Assembly (NCBI GenBank): GCA_947683425.1
Contig: CANTUQ010000102.1
Span: 2,101,501 to 2,165,500, forward strand
Source: Excoecaria cochinchinensis
Taxonomy: Eukaryota > Streptophyta > Magnoliopsida > Malpighiales > Euphorbiaceae
Reading direction: 5' to 3'
Length of the DNA: 64,000 nucleotides
The notes below the pieces were generated by a model. That model was not told where the DNA came from. It searched no databases and saw only the letters and a program-made list of their open reading frames with translations. Each line of letters opens with the position of its first letter. The stretch's first letter is position 1. Below, in pieces: positions 1 through 10,636 of this stretch. The position numbers were made by a program, and so were the translations under genes.

Positions 1-3000
1 TCTGCTAGGAATTGTACCCCATTATCAGACACAATGTGATGTGGGAGACCATATCTGCATATCAAATTCCGCTCGATGAATTTAGCCATATCCCTTGCAT
101 CAACCTTCTTGAAAGATTCAGTCTCAACCCACTTAGTGAAGTAGTCAATGGCAACTATGATGAATCTATGCCCATTAGAAGCAGTAGGATGGATTTCGCC
201 TATGATGTCTATTCCCCATGCTGCAAATGGCCATGGAGATGTTAAGTTATGTAACTCTGAAACTGGCACATGCCTCAAATTCGTGTACTGTTGGCATAAC
301 TGGCATTGCTTCACAAATTTTGAACAATCTGTATCCATTGTGAGCCAATAAAACCCTTGGCGCATGATCTTCTTTGCTAAGGCTAAGCCATTCATGTGAG
401 CTCCACAAACCCCGGCATGAACGTCTTCCATAACTCTTTTAGCTTCTTTCTCTGCCAGACATCTTAACTGGATACCATCAGCTTGCCTTTTGTATAAAGT
501 GCCATTAACACTGATGAATTGAGTGGATAACTTCCTGATCATTTTTTGGTCCTTCTCAGTGGCTTCCTCTGGAAAGACTGATCTCTCTAAATAATTCTGA
601 ATGTCATAATACCATGGATTTCCATCAGTGGCCTCAATGTCCATCACATGTTCAGCTTCAAAGCAAGGTCTTTCCGAGCTATAAATCAGCACAGGTTTCA
701 TTGCAACTCCTGTTGGGTTATCCCACATAGACACTAATGTTGCTAGAGCATCAGCTAACTGATTTTCGTCTCTGGGGATGAAGTGGAAAGTGCAAATCTC
801 GAACTGGCTGCTCAACGTTCTCAAGTGCTTTACATAAGGCAGCAGCCTTTCTTCCTTGACTGACCACTCTCCTTTAATTTGATGAATTACCAAGGAGGAA
901 TCCCCAAATACTTCTGCGGTCTTTGCCCCCAGAGCAAGCAATGCTTCCAATCCAAAGATGCAAGCTTCGTATTCTGCTTCATTATTGGTAGCCTTATACC
1001 TCAGCTTCTTAGCCAATGGTAACCTTTCACCATCTGGGGTCATAAGAATAACTCCCACGCCTGCTCCCTTATTATTGACTGCTCCATCAAAGAATAATTG
1101 CCACCCTTGTACTGCTATGGCCGTGACATCTTCATCTGGGAAGTTGTATTCAAACTGATCTCCCTCAATAGGATGCTCGGCTAAGAACTCCGCTACAGCT
1201 CTTCCCTTAATGGTTTTCCTGGTTATGTACTCAATGTCAAATTCCTGCAACAGCAGTAACCATCTTCCCATCTTCCCTAGTAAAGAGGGTGCTTCTTGGA
1301 GGTATCTAAGCGGATTATGTTTGGCAACCGTTTGTACCTTGAAGGAATGAAAGTAGTGTCGCAACTTCTTAGAAGCCCAGATAACTGCTAAACAAATCTT
1401 TTCTACCTCCACATATTTGGCTTCGTACGGCAGGAATTTCTTGCTAAGATAATAAACGGCAAACTCTACACCAAAATCGTCTTCCTGAGACATCATAGCA
1501 CCCACTGAGTTATCTTCCACAGCCAGGTACAGGATTAATGGTTTGGCACGGCATGGTGGTCTTAACACCGGAGGATTTAGCAGATACTCCTTAATGGTGT
1601 CAAAGGCCAATTGACAGTCATCGTTCCATAGCACCGGCTGATTCTTCCTAAGAAGCTTGAAAATAGGCTCACATACCGAAGCTAGCTTGGCAATAAATCG
1701 ACTGATGTACTGAAGCTTTCCTAGGAAACTTCTGACGTCCTTCTCCTTCTGGGGCACTGGCATCTCTCTTATGGCTTTGACCTTATCGGGATCTACCTCG
1801 ATTCCCCTCTGGCTTACCACATGGCCTAACAACTTTCCTGATGTAACTCCAAAAATGCACTTCTTGGGATTGAGTCGCAGATCATACTTGCTAATCCTTT
1901 GAAAGAACTTTTCTAATGCCTCAAAGTGACCTTTCCTGGTAGCCGACTTAATCATCATGTCGTCGACGTACACCTCCTCTTCTTTGTGGATTAAGTCATT
2001 GAGAACCTTGGTTGCCATCCTCTGATAGGTTTCTCCTGCATTCTTCAACCCAAAAGGCATAACCCGATAGGCATATGTCCCCCACTCGGTGATAAAGGCT
2101 GTCTTGATCCGGTCCACTATCTTGTTAAGAATTTGATTGTACCCTGCGTATCCATCCACAAAGTTGTACATCATGCAAGCAGCAGCACTATCTACTAGCA
2201 CATCAATATGAGGCAGTGGGAAATCATCTTTAGGGCAAGCTTTGTTCAGGTCTCGATAGTCGACGCATACTCGAACCTTACCGTCTTTCTTAGCTACAGG
2301 AACCACATTAGCTAACCATGTTGGGTATTGAACCTCTATCAGGAACTTGGCCTCAATCTGCTTATGGATCTCCTCTTTCACTTTCTGTGCCCATTCTGGC
2401 CTAAGTCTCCGGAGTTTTTGCTTGACGGGTTTAAACTCTGGGTAAGTTGGGATGGCGTGTTCGGCAACATCTCGATCTATTCCTGGCATATCCTCATAGG
2501 TCCAGGCAAAGACTTTTTTATATTTTTTTAATATTCTCTCAAATTTTATTCTCTCTTCAGGAGTTATGTCTGACGCTAGCAAAATTTCCTTTGAATTTTC
2601 CAAAGTTCTGAGATTAAATGCTGTTGTGCCAGTTGAATTAATATCAAAAATGAATGCATCATGCTTATGATCATGCGAAATGAAATCATCAGACACATCA
2701 CACAAGTAAGCAAAGTTGTTCATCTCATTAACATAATCAGAAACATTAACATTGTTCTCAAAGAGTTCTGGTATAAAAAGAGAATCTAAATGACTATCAA
2801 CTTTAGTCGACGCTGATGCTGTAGATGACTGTGCTTTGGCTTCTTGATTCGGTGAAATCTTGAGATCCTCAATCTTCGGCTCTGGCTCCACTATCTTCTC
2901 CTTCCCTTTGAGCTTAGTGGCTAATAGCTTATCAGTGACGATCTCTTCAGGCTCATCCCTGTCCCATATGCTGCATTGGGTCATAATCTCCTCATCCCAA

Positions 3001-4034
3001 AAGTTCTCTACAGCTTTAACAACTCCGATCTCCCAATCAAAGACATCGTTAAAAATTTCAAATCCAGGGATAATCTTCCCATCTACCCACTGCGGTTCTT
3101 CTTCTCCGGTGTAAGCACAAACCGATGATGATGGCACAAAGCTCTCCGAAATATGGGGAATCTTCCCTGACCCTTTCTTCTTACCATATTCTCCTTTGTA
3201 GCCCAACCCCTTTCGATCTTTTTGACCGCGTGTAGTGATAGCATTCTGCAGCCCTTGTGACTCTTTTCCTAAACCAGCCCCTGGGAGGAAGTGCATCTTC
3301 TTCAGCATATTCACCACTTGAGGGCTACCTTCTAGGTTTTGCCCTTCTCCGATCATCGATACATGAAAGCCACTGAATGGCTGATTAGAGATCTCCAAGG
3401 CAGACACTTGGTTCTCTCTTACTGCTTTAATGGTCACTACTTCTCCTTCATGGGGTATTTTAATTATCTGGTGTAATGTGGATGGTACTCCCCCTAACTT
3501 GTGGAACCACGATCTACCAAGCAGAGCTGAGAAGTTTGTTGGAATCGGCAAGACCACAAAATTTGTTTCTGTCTTAATGGGCCCTGTCTTTACAAAAGCT
3601 TTGAAAGTTCCCAATGCTTGCCTCCTGGAGTTATCATAGGCTGTGATAGTCAGGTCGGATTTGCTTAACATACTCTCATCCATCCCAAAGGCCTGAAGTG
3701 CCACCAAAGGGCAGACATTTATCGATGACCCGTCATCAACCATGACACAAGCGGTGTGTTTACCATTGATCTGTGCCTTGATGTACAAAGGTCGGTTGTG
3801 GTTGCGACCCTCTGTTGGTAGGTCTGCATCAGAAAAAACCAACTTCTCCCCAGATCCCCCCTTTACAAGGTCTAAAAGCTCGGATGGAGAGATTGTAGTT
3901 GCTACGGTGGATACGCTCAATGCTTCGACTAACTTCTGTCGGTGCGAGGGGGACTGTCTCAAGAGGTCCCAAATAGATATCTGAGCCGTGGTCTTTTTCA
4001 GTTGCTTCACTATTGAATTTTCTTCCGGCTCTTT
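1..4034 (-). CDS. pol: pol polyprotein of element A: protease, G-patch-like, reverse transcriptase, RNase H, second RNase H, integrase (partial)
   Basis: An open frame of 1,344 codons follows the gag amber codon in the same frame and leaves the window still open. In order: an aspartic protease with VDDGSS (codons at 3740-3723); a G-patch-like glycine segment (about 3300-3170); reverse transcriptase with the DYRDLNKACPKDDFPLP block and active-site YVDD at 1970-1959; an RT-linked RNase H (about 1600-1250); a second, archaeal-type RNase H with DGAVNN and NNEAEYEA (about 1110-820); then integrase with a zinc-binding CQLCQQ, the first catalytic Asp in GIDIIG (about 220-200) and the second in SDNGVQF (about 30-10). 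The integrase Glu lies off the window. The protein would cleave itself, copy the RNA and insert the cDNA. It could be made by readthrough of the amber codon, or not at all if that codon is a mutation. Confidence 0.88.
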
Positions 4035-4037
4035 CTA
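4035..4037 (-). other. Single amber codon between in-frame gag and pol
   Basis: TAG with context GCA ATC GCA TAG AAA GAG CCG. It is the only stop in about 2,000 codons of this frame. At the matching codon, element B has GAG (12260-12262) within similar flanking residues (APAEKEPEE against AIA-stop-KEPEE). It could be a programmed readthrough site or a G-to-T mutation. Confidence 0.85.
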
Positions 4038-5687
4038 TGCGATTGCTTGTGCTGGGTCCTGCTGCTTCTCAGCTTCTGGAATGACCCTCCCACTTCTTGT
4101 TACTGCTTCTACTCTTTCTTCTTCCTCTGAATCCCACGGATCCTTAAACTCTCCATTTTTCTCATCTTCGTCATCTCCACTCTCACTAGTGGACCAACAG
4201 TCTATCGCTGCCACGGAAACCCCTTTTTCATCCACTGCAGGGCAAGTAATAGCGACATACTCATTTCCATATAGATCTTGCATTACGTACCACTCTGGTA
4301 GGCTCGATCCGATCATAAAGACTGGAGGTGGCACTGTGTTATAACCCGACTTCTTCTTGCTTTCTCTCTGCTCAGGATCGGTGATCTGCTTGTTGTCAAT
4401 TAGATCTTGGACCCGATGTCTTAGCGTTATACACTCATCCGTCAAATGCCCGGTATGTTGGTGGAATACGCAGTATTCATTCTCTTTGTGCCCTGGCTGC
4501 CCTTGGGCCTTGGCCGGTTTAGGTGATAGGGGCCGCAGTTTTCCTTCTTTTATTAGCCTCTTCAGCACCCATGATAAAGGCTTACCCAAGTTGGAGAAAT
4601 ACCTCTGACTTACGCCGGTTGCAGACACCTCGGCAGTCTTCCCAACTCTGTTACCACTGCTTGAACCTACTGGTTTGGCCGTCCCCTGATTGCTGTATCC
4701 CCTCCGGGCATAGGACTCACTATTTGCCCTCTTGGATAAATATTCTCCTTCCGCTTCTATGGCAATGTCCTTCAAAGACTCCCAATCCTTGAGTCCCTTC
4801 ATTTTCAGTCCCTCTCTCAAGTAAGGACTGGCATTTCGAATGAATAGCCGAATCTGATCAGAAGTGTCCGGTTTGCGTTTCATCTCCATAACCCGGTTTC
4901 TCCACCGAGTAAGGTACTCGTGGAAGGACTCCCCAGCCTTCTGCTGTAACAACTCGAGATCTTTCAAAGTGACCTCCATCCGGGTACTGCAATCGTACTG
5001 CTTAAGGAACTCTTCGGTCAACAAGTCCCAGTCCTCTTTGGATCTCCTGTCAAGCCCATGGTACCAATCAATAGCAGCTCCTGTGAGACTCAAGCAGAAA
5101 TATTCTATCTTCTGCTTTCTTGTTAAGGTCGTTCCCTTCATGACCAGCGAGTATTGCTTGATGTGTGCGGCAGGGTCAGAGGTTCCATCAAATTTGGGAA
5201 TGTCCGGCATCTTAAAATTCTGGGGAATTAGGTCATCCCCATCCAGCTCTCGGTCTTCCGGGTTCATTCCTTTTCCCACGGTCATCATCCTTGCCATGAC
5301 CTCAAATCTCTCTTCCATTTTCCTCCATATTGCCTCATCTAGTTTTGGCGACTTCTCTTTAGCTACTTTATGCTCCTCTAGCTCATCTTCCCCAAATTCA
5401 GCTTCAGACCTGGGGCCCTCTCTGCGCTCAATAGGTGCAGGCACTCTTTGCTCGACAACAGGTGGGTCAACCACTGGTTGGTTAATTGCAACAGGACGTT
5501 CTTCTCTTACAACCTCTTGTTCAGCTGGTACTCGGATAGGGGCAACAGCAGCTTGTTGACCAGCTATGGTGGTGGCAAGATTGCCCATCATTGCAATCAT
5601 TCGGGCTTCAAATTCCTCCATTCTCTTTCCTACCTCCTCGGTGATTATTGCCCGAGTTGCATCAGACTCATTTGATGGATTAGCCAT
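4035..5687 (-). CDS. gag: gag of element A
   Basis: The frame is open from an ATG at 6002, giving 655 residues. I place the core start at the internal ATG at 5687 (residue 106), because element B starts its similar gag at the matching Met, MAN followed by an ATRAxI block. The retrotransposon gag domain spans residues about 270-375 (FDGTSDP, YFCLSL, DWYHGLDRRSKEDWDLLTEEF). A zinc knuckle sits at residues 511-524, CVFHQHTGHLTDEC, spaced C-x2-H-x4-H-x4-C, so the usual second Cys is His. An acidic region and EAVTRSGRV precede the amber end. Gag packages the RNA and forms the particle. Pol follows directly in the same frame. The in-frame extension up to 6002 is described separately. Confidence 0.88.
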   Translation of the reverse strand: MANPSNESDATRAIITEEVGKRMEEFEARMIAMMGNLATTIAGQQAAVAPIRVPAEQEVVREERPVAINQPVVDPPVVEQRVPAPIERREGPRSEAEFGEDELEEHKVAKEKSPKLDEAIWRKMEERFEVMARMMTVGKGMNPEDRELDGDDLIPQNFKMPDIPKFDGTSDPAAHIKQYSLVMKGTTLTRKQKIEYFCLSLTGAAIDWYHGLDRRSKEDWDLLTEEFLKQYDCSTRMEVTLKDLELLQQKAGESFHEYLTRWRNRVMEMKRKPDTSDQIRLFIRNASPYLREGLKMKGLKDWESLKDIAIEAEGEYLSKRANSESYARRGYSNQGTAKPVGSSSGNRVGKTAEVSATGVSQRYFSNLGKPLSWVLKRLIKEGKLRPLSPKPAKAQGQPGHKENEYCVFHQHTGHLTDECITLRHRVQDLIDNKQITDPEQRESKKKSGYNTVPPPVFMIGSSLPEWYVMQDLYGNEYVAITCPAVDEKGVSVAAIDCWSTSESGDDEDEKNGEFKDPWDSEEEERVEAVTRSGRVIPEAEKQQDPAQAIA

Positions 5688-6608
5688 ACTTACTTCTGTT
5701 GATGATTCGGAAGAAAACCCCACACTTCCTTCTAAGACTGACTCTGAACTCTGATCTGACACTAACTCAGTTAACCCCAAAAGCGGCGTCCTTCTTAACC
5801 GTCCGTCGGGACCTCTAGACCACCCAGGAGAATCTATGATGGCTGAAATGCAAAGATTGTTAAGATGATGCATGATTAAAATGCAATGTATGCTCGTGCT
5901 GATGCAACATAGACAAACACATGCAAGCAGATAGATCTTTCCAACCTTGTATCTCCCACACACGTGGTAGTGCGGTCTCTTTCCTAGGTGGGCTTGATCC
6001 ATGGATTAACGTGGAACCCAATGGACACGTATGGTGCGCGGTGAAAAATCGGCAGCATAACAGCTCCTATCTAATGTACATACGTATGGGTGTTTGGCAA
6101 TTATGTATTTAAACAATTCAACTTAACTAAGATGGGCCCACCGGGGCATGAAAGCCTTTGATGAAGACCATTTGATTAAATTGATTTCGTTTAATATATG
6201 ATGGCCCATATAGCAAGCATAGCATTACGGTACATTTCACCTAGTGGAAGTATCTATTGCCATTACATGAGCTTTGGACAAGGGAGATGTTACTTTAAGG
6301 CTACCCAAGCATGATCCCTGCCGACGGGTCTAGCTCATCACAAGCATAGCGACCGGTCGGGTCGTCATTTTGATATACCATTGAGGTACATGGCTTGGGC
6401 TGGTGATTATCCTTAACACTTCCCCAAATTGAGTGAAAATGAGGTCGTGCTTCGGGAACGCACCGGGGCTTGAAAAGGGACCAAACTAACTTAATCTAAA
6501 GCTCTAATGAGATGATATGCAATTTTGAGATAAAGCGAATTTATGAATTAAATTTTAACCATAAATGTTAAACGAGGTATTTTCAAATTGAAATCTCGAA
6601 CCATATCG
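5688..6608 (-). other. Leader of element A between primer site and gag, with an in-frame N-terminal extension
   Basis: The leader is similar to those of B, F and H. Its 5' part has no long ORF. From 6002 to 5688 an ATG-started frame of 105 codons runs without a stop into gag. It starts MDQAHLGKR and contains IIDS and DGRL. Element F keeps the same start (37041) and the same frame. In B the ATG has become TTG and the frame is broken. The conservation suggests that gag may be made with this extension, but two copies are weak evidence. Confidence 0.6.
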
Positions 6609-6626
6609 TCCCCAGTGGAGTCGCCA
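6609..6626 (-). other. Primer binding site of element A (tRNA-Arg type)
   Basis: On the minus strand this reads TGGCGACTCCACTGGGGA, one base after the LTR's terminal CA. It fits the 3' end of plant tRNA-Arg with one mismatch by memory. This is the primer described for Ogre/Tat elements. Confidence 0.85.
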
Positions 6627-6757
6627 CTGTGATGCGCGTCGGATCCCGAGCGCCGCCCCTATGACCGCCCGCTTGAGGGCGATCGGGCATTTGTGGGTCC
6701 GTTGGCATCTTGCAATAAATCGCAAGTGCGTCTATGTTGGGCAAAAAAGAGGTATCA

Positions 6758-6768
6758 TGGAGTCGCCA
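6758..6768 (-). other. Primer-site-like 11-mer in U5 of element A
   Basis: TGGCGACTCCA on the minus strand, identical to the first 11 bases of the element's own primer site, about 140 bp upstream of it. It follows a hairpin-like CCCAATGTCCTATTGGG. Confidence 0.7.
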
Positions 6769-8404
6769 CCCAATAGGACATTGGGAAAGTTACTCTCGCC
6801 TCGGAGAGCCTAAGACTGCGCTTAGTATCCATGTTGGGCCATGAGGCCTAGGATTAGCGCTAAAGTCTCGTGACCCAAGAAGTATTTTGGAGGATAACCT
6901 CTAACCTCTCGAGCCCAAAGACCAGAGCTGGGTTCGGGATTTCTCATCTATTTCTACCTCGATTAATTTATGATTGAATTTTAATTGTCATTAATTCGCT
7001 CTCTCTCCACACAATGCAATTAATTTAAGGCGCATTTACTCATGTTAGGAAAATCATAAATTAGCAAGTAAAGCAATGAATTACAATAATACAAGGAGCG
7101 GAATACAACTCTCATTTAAAAGTGCAAACATACATAAAACCGGGGAATTTATTAATTATGAGGACTTTGGTCCCCGCATGCACAATTAAAGAAAATGTTT
7201 TGGATATGATGATTTTATTTGGGATGAAAATTAGGACATTGGTCCCATTTTATTATGAAAAATCTAAATTAATTTAGTAAGAAATATTTTTATGATCTTT
7301 ATTTAGGTGCGCATAGGAAAACATTTTATTCAATGAATATATACAAGGAAATTAAAAATATAAACGAAATGAGAATTAAAAATGTATAAAGGAAATACCA
7401 AACCCCGCAACTCCTCCTTCATGTGCATGGATGCTCAATTGAAAGTAAAAACAATGATGTGCAACCAAAAATAAAATAAGAGAAATTCATGTTAGTGATT
7501 AAGCCAACAAAATAATATGACATAAAAAGATAATATGTACAATGACCATATAACATGCATAAGATACTATAACATGCATAAAAAATAATTATGATGCAAT
7601 TTAACATGCATAAAGTGATTAAGATGCAATTTAACATGCATAAGGTGATGAAGTATCATGGCATATGCAACTTATTAATAATAGTTATTAACATACATGG
7701 AAGATTAGTGACAATCAATTTTATTATAGTTAAGACATGAATAAATGTGTAACATGAGAATAATTCCACTTGACATGCATAACTAGCATAAAATAATGAC
7801 TATAACACTCATACATGCAAAAGAAAGCATAATAATACACATGATATAGCATTAAGAAATTAAAGGTATTTACAACCTAAAACATAGATAATTACATGAA
7901 CAAAGAATAATTTGACATGAAAAAAAAATTAATAGAATTTAAAAAAGCTTATTTGTTATATGAATAATTGAAGATAAAAAAAATAAGAAGAAGAATATGG
8001 AGACTAAGAGAATTTACATGTTTGATATGTTAATTGGAAGCCAAAATAAATGAAATTAACAAGAGAATTAATGAGCAAAGCCAAGAATAATTACCCTCAA
8101 ATTCAGTTTTGAAGAATTGAAGATAGAAGTGTTGAATTCCTTGTCTTCTCTTGTGAAAATCCTTAGAAAATAGCTTGAAAACTTGAAGAAAAGCTCTTGG
8201 AAACAAGTGTGTAAGATGGATTTTTTTCTCTCAACTCAAAGCTCCAAAATCCAGTTTTTTTTCTGCCAAAATGTTCCTCATTCGTCCTCCCCTGTTTCTG
8301 AATTTTTCTAGTGTTTTTAACCCTCAAAAACTACCCAAAAACCACAAAAAATTGTCCAAAAACGGTTGAAAATCGAGTGGGGGTCGAAAAGTGGGCGAAA
8401 TGGG

Positions 8405-8590
8405 CGAAGTGGGGCGAGAATCGGCGTCAGGGGCGAGAGATCGTGCGCGTCGCAAACGTTTCCGCGCGATTTGCGCGGAGAGCGAGCGACGCCCTGCGCG
8501 TCGCTTGCGCGGAGCGACCGACGCCAAGGGCGTCGGTCGCGCGGAGCGCACGGAAATTCGCGACGACCCTTGGCGGTCGCCTTTTCGTCG
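8405..8590. repeat. GC-rich palindrome island in LTR of element A
   Basis: A sharp GC-rich block inside an AT-rich LTR, rich in GCGTCG and CGACGC strings. It holds a perfect inverted repeat: GCGACCGACGCC (8514-8525), a 3-nt loop AAG, and GGCGTCGGTCGC (8529-8540). A second, imperfect one (AGCGACGC with GCGTCGCT) lies just before it. Confidence 0.75.
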
Positions 8591-8862
8591 CGATTATTTT
8601 CCCCTATTTTATTTTCAACATTTTTCCATCATTTTTCACCTTTTTTTTTTATATATAAAATACCACCAATCTAAAACACACTTTTTCTTCTTCAAAATAA
8701 TTTAAAAAATATTTTTAAAATATTTTTAAAATACCCTTTTTACTCACCGAAAAGACAAGGAAAATCACTTCTGAGCTCCAATCTTTTTGCCTATAAGCCG
8801 GCATAGCTAAATTTCATCATCGGGTAATCCTGATCAAGGCTACTCGGGACCCGATATCTACA

Positions 8863-9717
8863 ACAGCTATCTACCATATTCGGAGGATTTCGTCCGGTTT
8901 AGTTTCCTAGCCCTCTCGATTATTTCCTTCATTTGTTATTCATTGATTATTTTATGTATATGGATATACTCTTTTCATATCTCGTTAATGTATAAAAATG
9001 GCTCAATGTTTTATATTCAATAAAATGAGGTTTACACAAAAGTAAGGGTCCAATGCCCTATTTTTATCCGATAAAAATCATCACAAATAAAAATATCCAA
9101 TTTTGATAATGATATATGCGAGGACCAAAGTCCTCAAAATAAACAATGCCCCGATTCGTGTATGTATCGCACATTTACAAAGGGAGTTATATTCCGCTCC
9201 TTGTATTATTGTAATTTACCGCCTTTTGATATTTACTTGCTCATTTACGGCTTTCCAAATGTGAATAAATGCGCCTTTAATCAATTGCATCGTGTGGAGA
9301 GAGAGCGAATCAATGATAATTAAAATTTGATCATAAAACAATCGAGGTAGAAATAGATAAGAAATCCCGGACCCAGCTCTGGTCTTTGGGCTTAAAGAGG
9401 CTAGAGGTTCACCCTCCAAGACACCTTTTTGTGCCACGAGACTTTAGCGCCAATCCTAGGCTCCTTAGGGCGAGAGGTTTACCTTCCAAGACCCCTCTGG
9501 CTGGCCCAAAATGGATACTAAGCGCAGTCTTAGGCTCTCCGAGGCCAGAGAAACTTTCCCAATGTTCTATTGGGTGGCGACTCCATGAAACCTCCTTGTT
9601 GCCCAACATAGACGCACTTGCGATTTATTGCAAGCTATTTAACGGACCCACAAATGCCCCGATCGCCCTCAAGCGGGCGGTCCCATGGGCGGCAGCGGGG
9701 ATCCGGCGCGCATCACA
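8863..9717 (+). repeat. 5' LTR of element B, 3' part only
   Basis: Nearly identical to 23420-24273, the matching part of B's 3' LTR. It ends CATCACA at 9717, followed by one base and the primer site. The 5' part of this LTR must lie left of the window, because element A is inserted here. Short ORFs in it are on both strands and are not genes. Confidence 0.85.
9575..9585 (+). other. Primer-site-like 11-mer in U5 of element B, 5' LTR
   Basis: TGGCGACTCCA directly after the hairpin CCCAAT-GTTCT-ATTGGG, 144 bp upstream of the real primer site. Confidence 0.7.
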
Positions 9718-9718
9718 G

Positions 9719-9736
9719 TGGCGACTCCACTGGGGA
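9719..9736 (+). other. Primer binding site of element B (tRNA-Arg type)
   Basis: TGGCGACTCCACTGGGGA, one base (G) after the LTR end. Identical to the sites of A and F. Confidence 0.88.
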
Positions 9737-10636
9737 CATTTATGGTTCGAGATTTCGATTTGAAAATACCTCGCTTAACATTTATGATTAAAATTTAATT
9801 CATAAATTCGCTTTCTCTCAAAATTGCATTTGCATATCATTAGAGCCTTAGAATATGCTAGTTTGGTCCCTCTTTTAGCCCCGGTGCGTTCTTGAAGCAG
9901 GACCCCATTTTCACTCAATTTGGGGAAGTGTTAAGGATAATCACCAGCCCAAGCCATGTTCCTTAATGGTATATCAAAATGATGACCCGATCGGTCGCTA
10001 TGCTCGTGATAAGCTAGACCTGTCGGCAGGGATCATGCTTGGGTAGCCTTAAAGAAACATCTCCCATGTCCAAAGCTCATGTAATGGCTGTAGCTACTTT
10101 CCACAGGTGAAATGAACCCTAATTCCATGCTTGCTGTATGGATCCTCACGTATTGGGTGAGTCCAGATGTCTCGCTTGGTAACCTAGCCAAAGGCTATCA
10201 TGCCCCGGTAGGGCCATGTCGAAATTTATGGAACGTCCAAAATACGTGACGATCATTATCCATCCGCTTGTACATTAGCATATGAGTGTCATGCTGTCAG
10301 TTTTTCGCCGTGCACCATGCGTGTCCATTGGGTCCCTCGTTGACCCTTGGGCTAATCCCACCTAGGAAAGAGACTGCACGACCACGTGTGTGGGAGAAAT
10401 AAGGGGGGAAGGACCTACTTGCTTGCTTGTGCTCTGTGAATGTCGCATATCACGACAATGTATTACACCTGCATTTCATGCATCATGTCTAACGTCTTAC
10501 CCCTGAAGCCATCATAGATCTGCCCAGGTGGACTAGATCACCAACCGGACGACTGATCCGAGTTCCTGCTTCCGAGCTATCAGATAGAGAGGGCCTGCCT
10601 GAAATTTTACCAGGAATCAGCAATACTGTATCTCAG
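9737..10636 (+). other. Leader of element B
   Basis: Untranslated region similar to the leaders of A, F and H, with the shared blocks CCCCGGTGCGTTC and GAAGTGTTAAGGA. The start codon of the conserved N-terminal extension has become TTG near 10345. I see no gene. Confidence 0.6.

Larger units (their letters stand above)
1..8862 (-). mobile_element. Element A: Tat/Ogre-like Ty3/gypsy retrotransposon, 3' end beyond the left edge
   Basis: Read on the minus strand the order is 5' LTR (8862 to 6628), primer site (6626 to 6609), a leader of about 0.9 kb, gag, one amber codon, then pol running off the window inside the integrase core. The tRNA-Arg-type primer site, the YVDD reverse transcriptase and the second RNase H place it in the Tat lineage. 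The right edge interrupts the LTR of element B: sequence from 8866 matches B's 3' LTR from about 23420, while the sequence left of it does not. This is the least damaged element in the window. No frameshift is visible in gag or pol, so it may be the youngest. Confidence 0.9.
6628..8862 (-). repeat. 5' LTR of element A
   Basis: On the minus strand it starts TGTAGATATCGGGTCCCGAG (8862) and ends CATCACA (6628). The start follows the consensus of the other Tat LTRs here (TGTARACACC then GTCC). It contains a GC-rich palindrome island at 8590-8405, the leader motif GAGGGTAATTATTC at 8098-8085 and a primer-site-like 11-mer in U5 (6768-6758). The remainder is AT-rich with no supportable gene; ORFs on both strands of the island are by-products of base composition. 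The start could be 8865 if the LTR begins TGTTGTAG. Confidence 0.85.

Noticed and set aside
4864..5559. 231-codon plus-strand ORF
   Set aside because: Shadow of the minus-strand gag of element A, with no domain of its own.
6609..6626. A tRNA gene suggested by the match to tRNA-Arg
   Set aside because: Only the 3' end is matched, in primer-site position; no cloverleaf sequence around it.
8311..8705. Overlapping Arg- and Ala-rich ORFs on both strands
   Set aside because: GC-rich palindrome island of an LTR; no frame is conserved.
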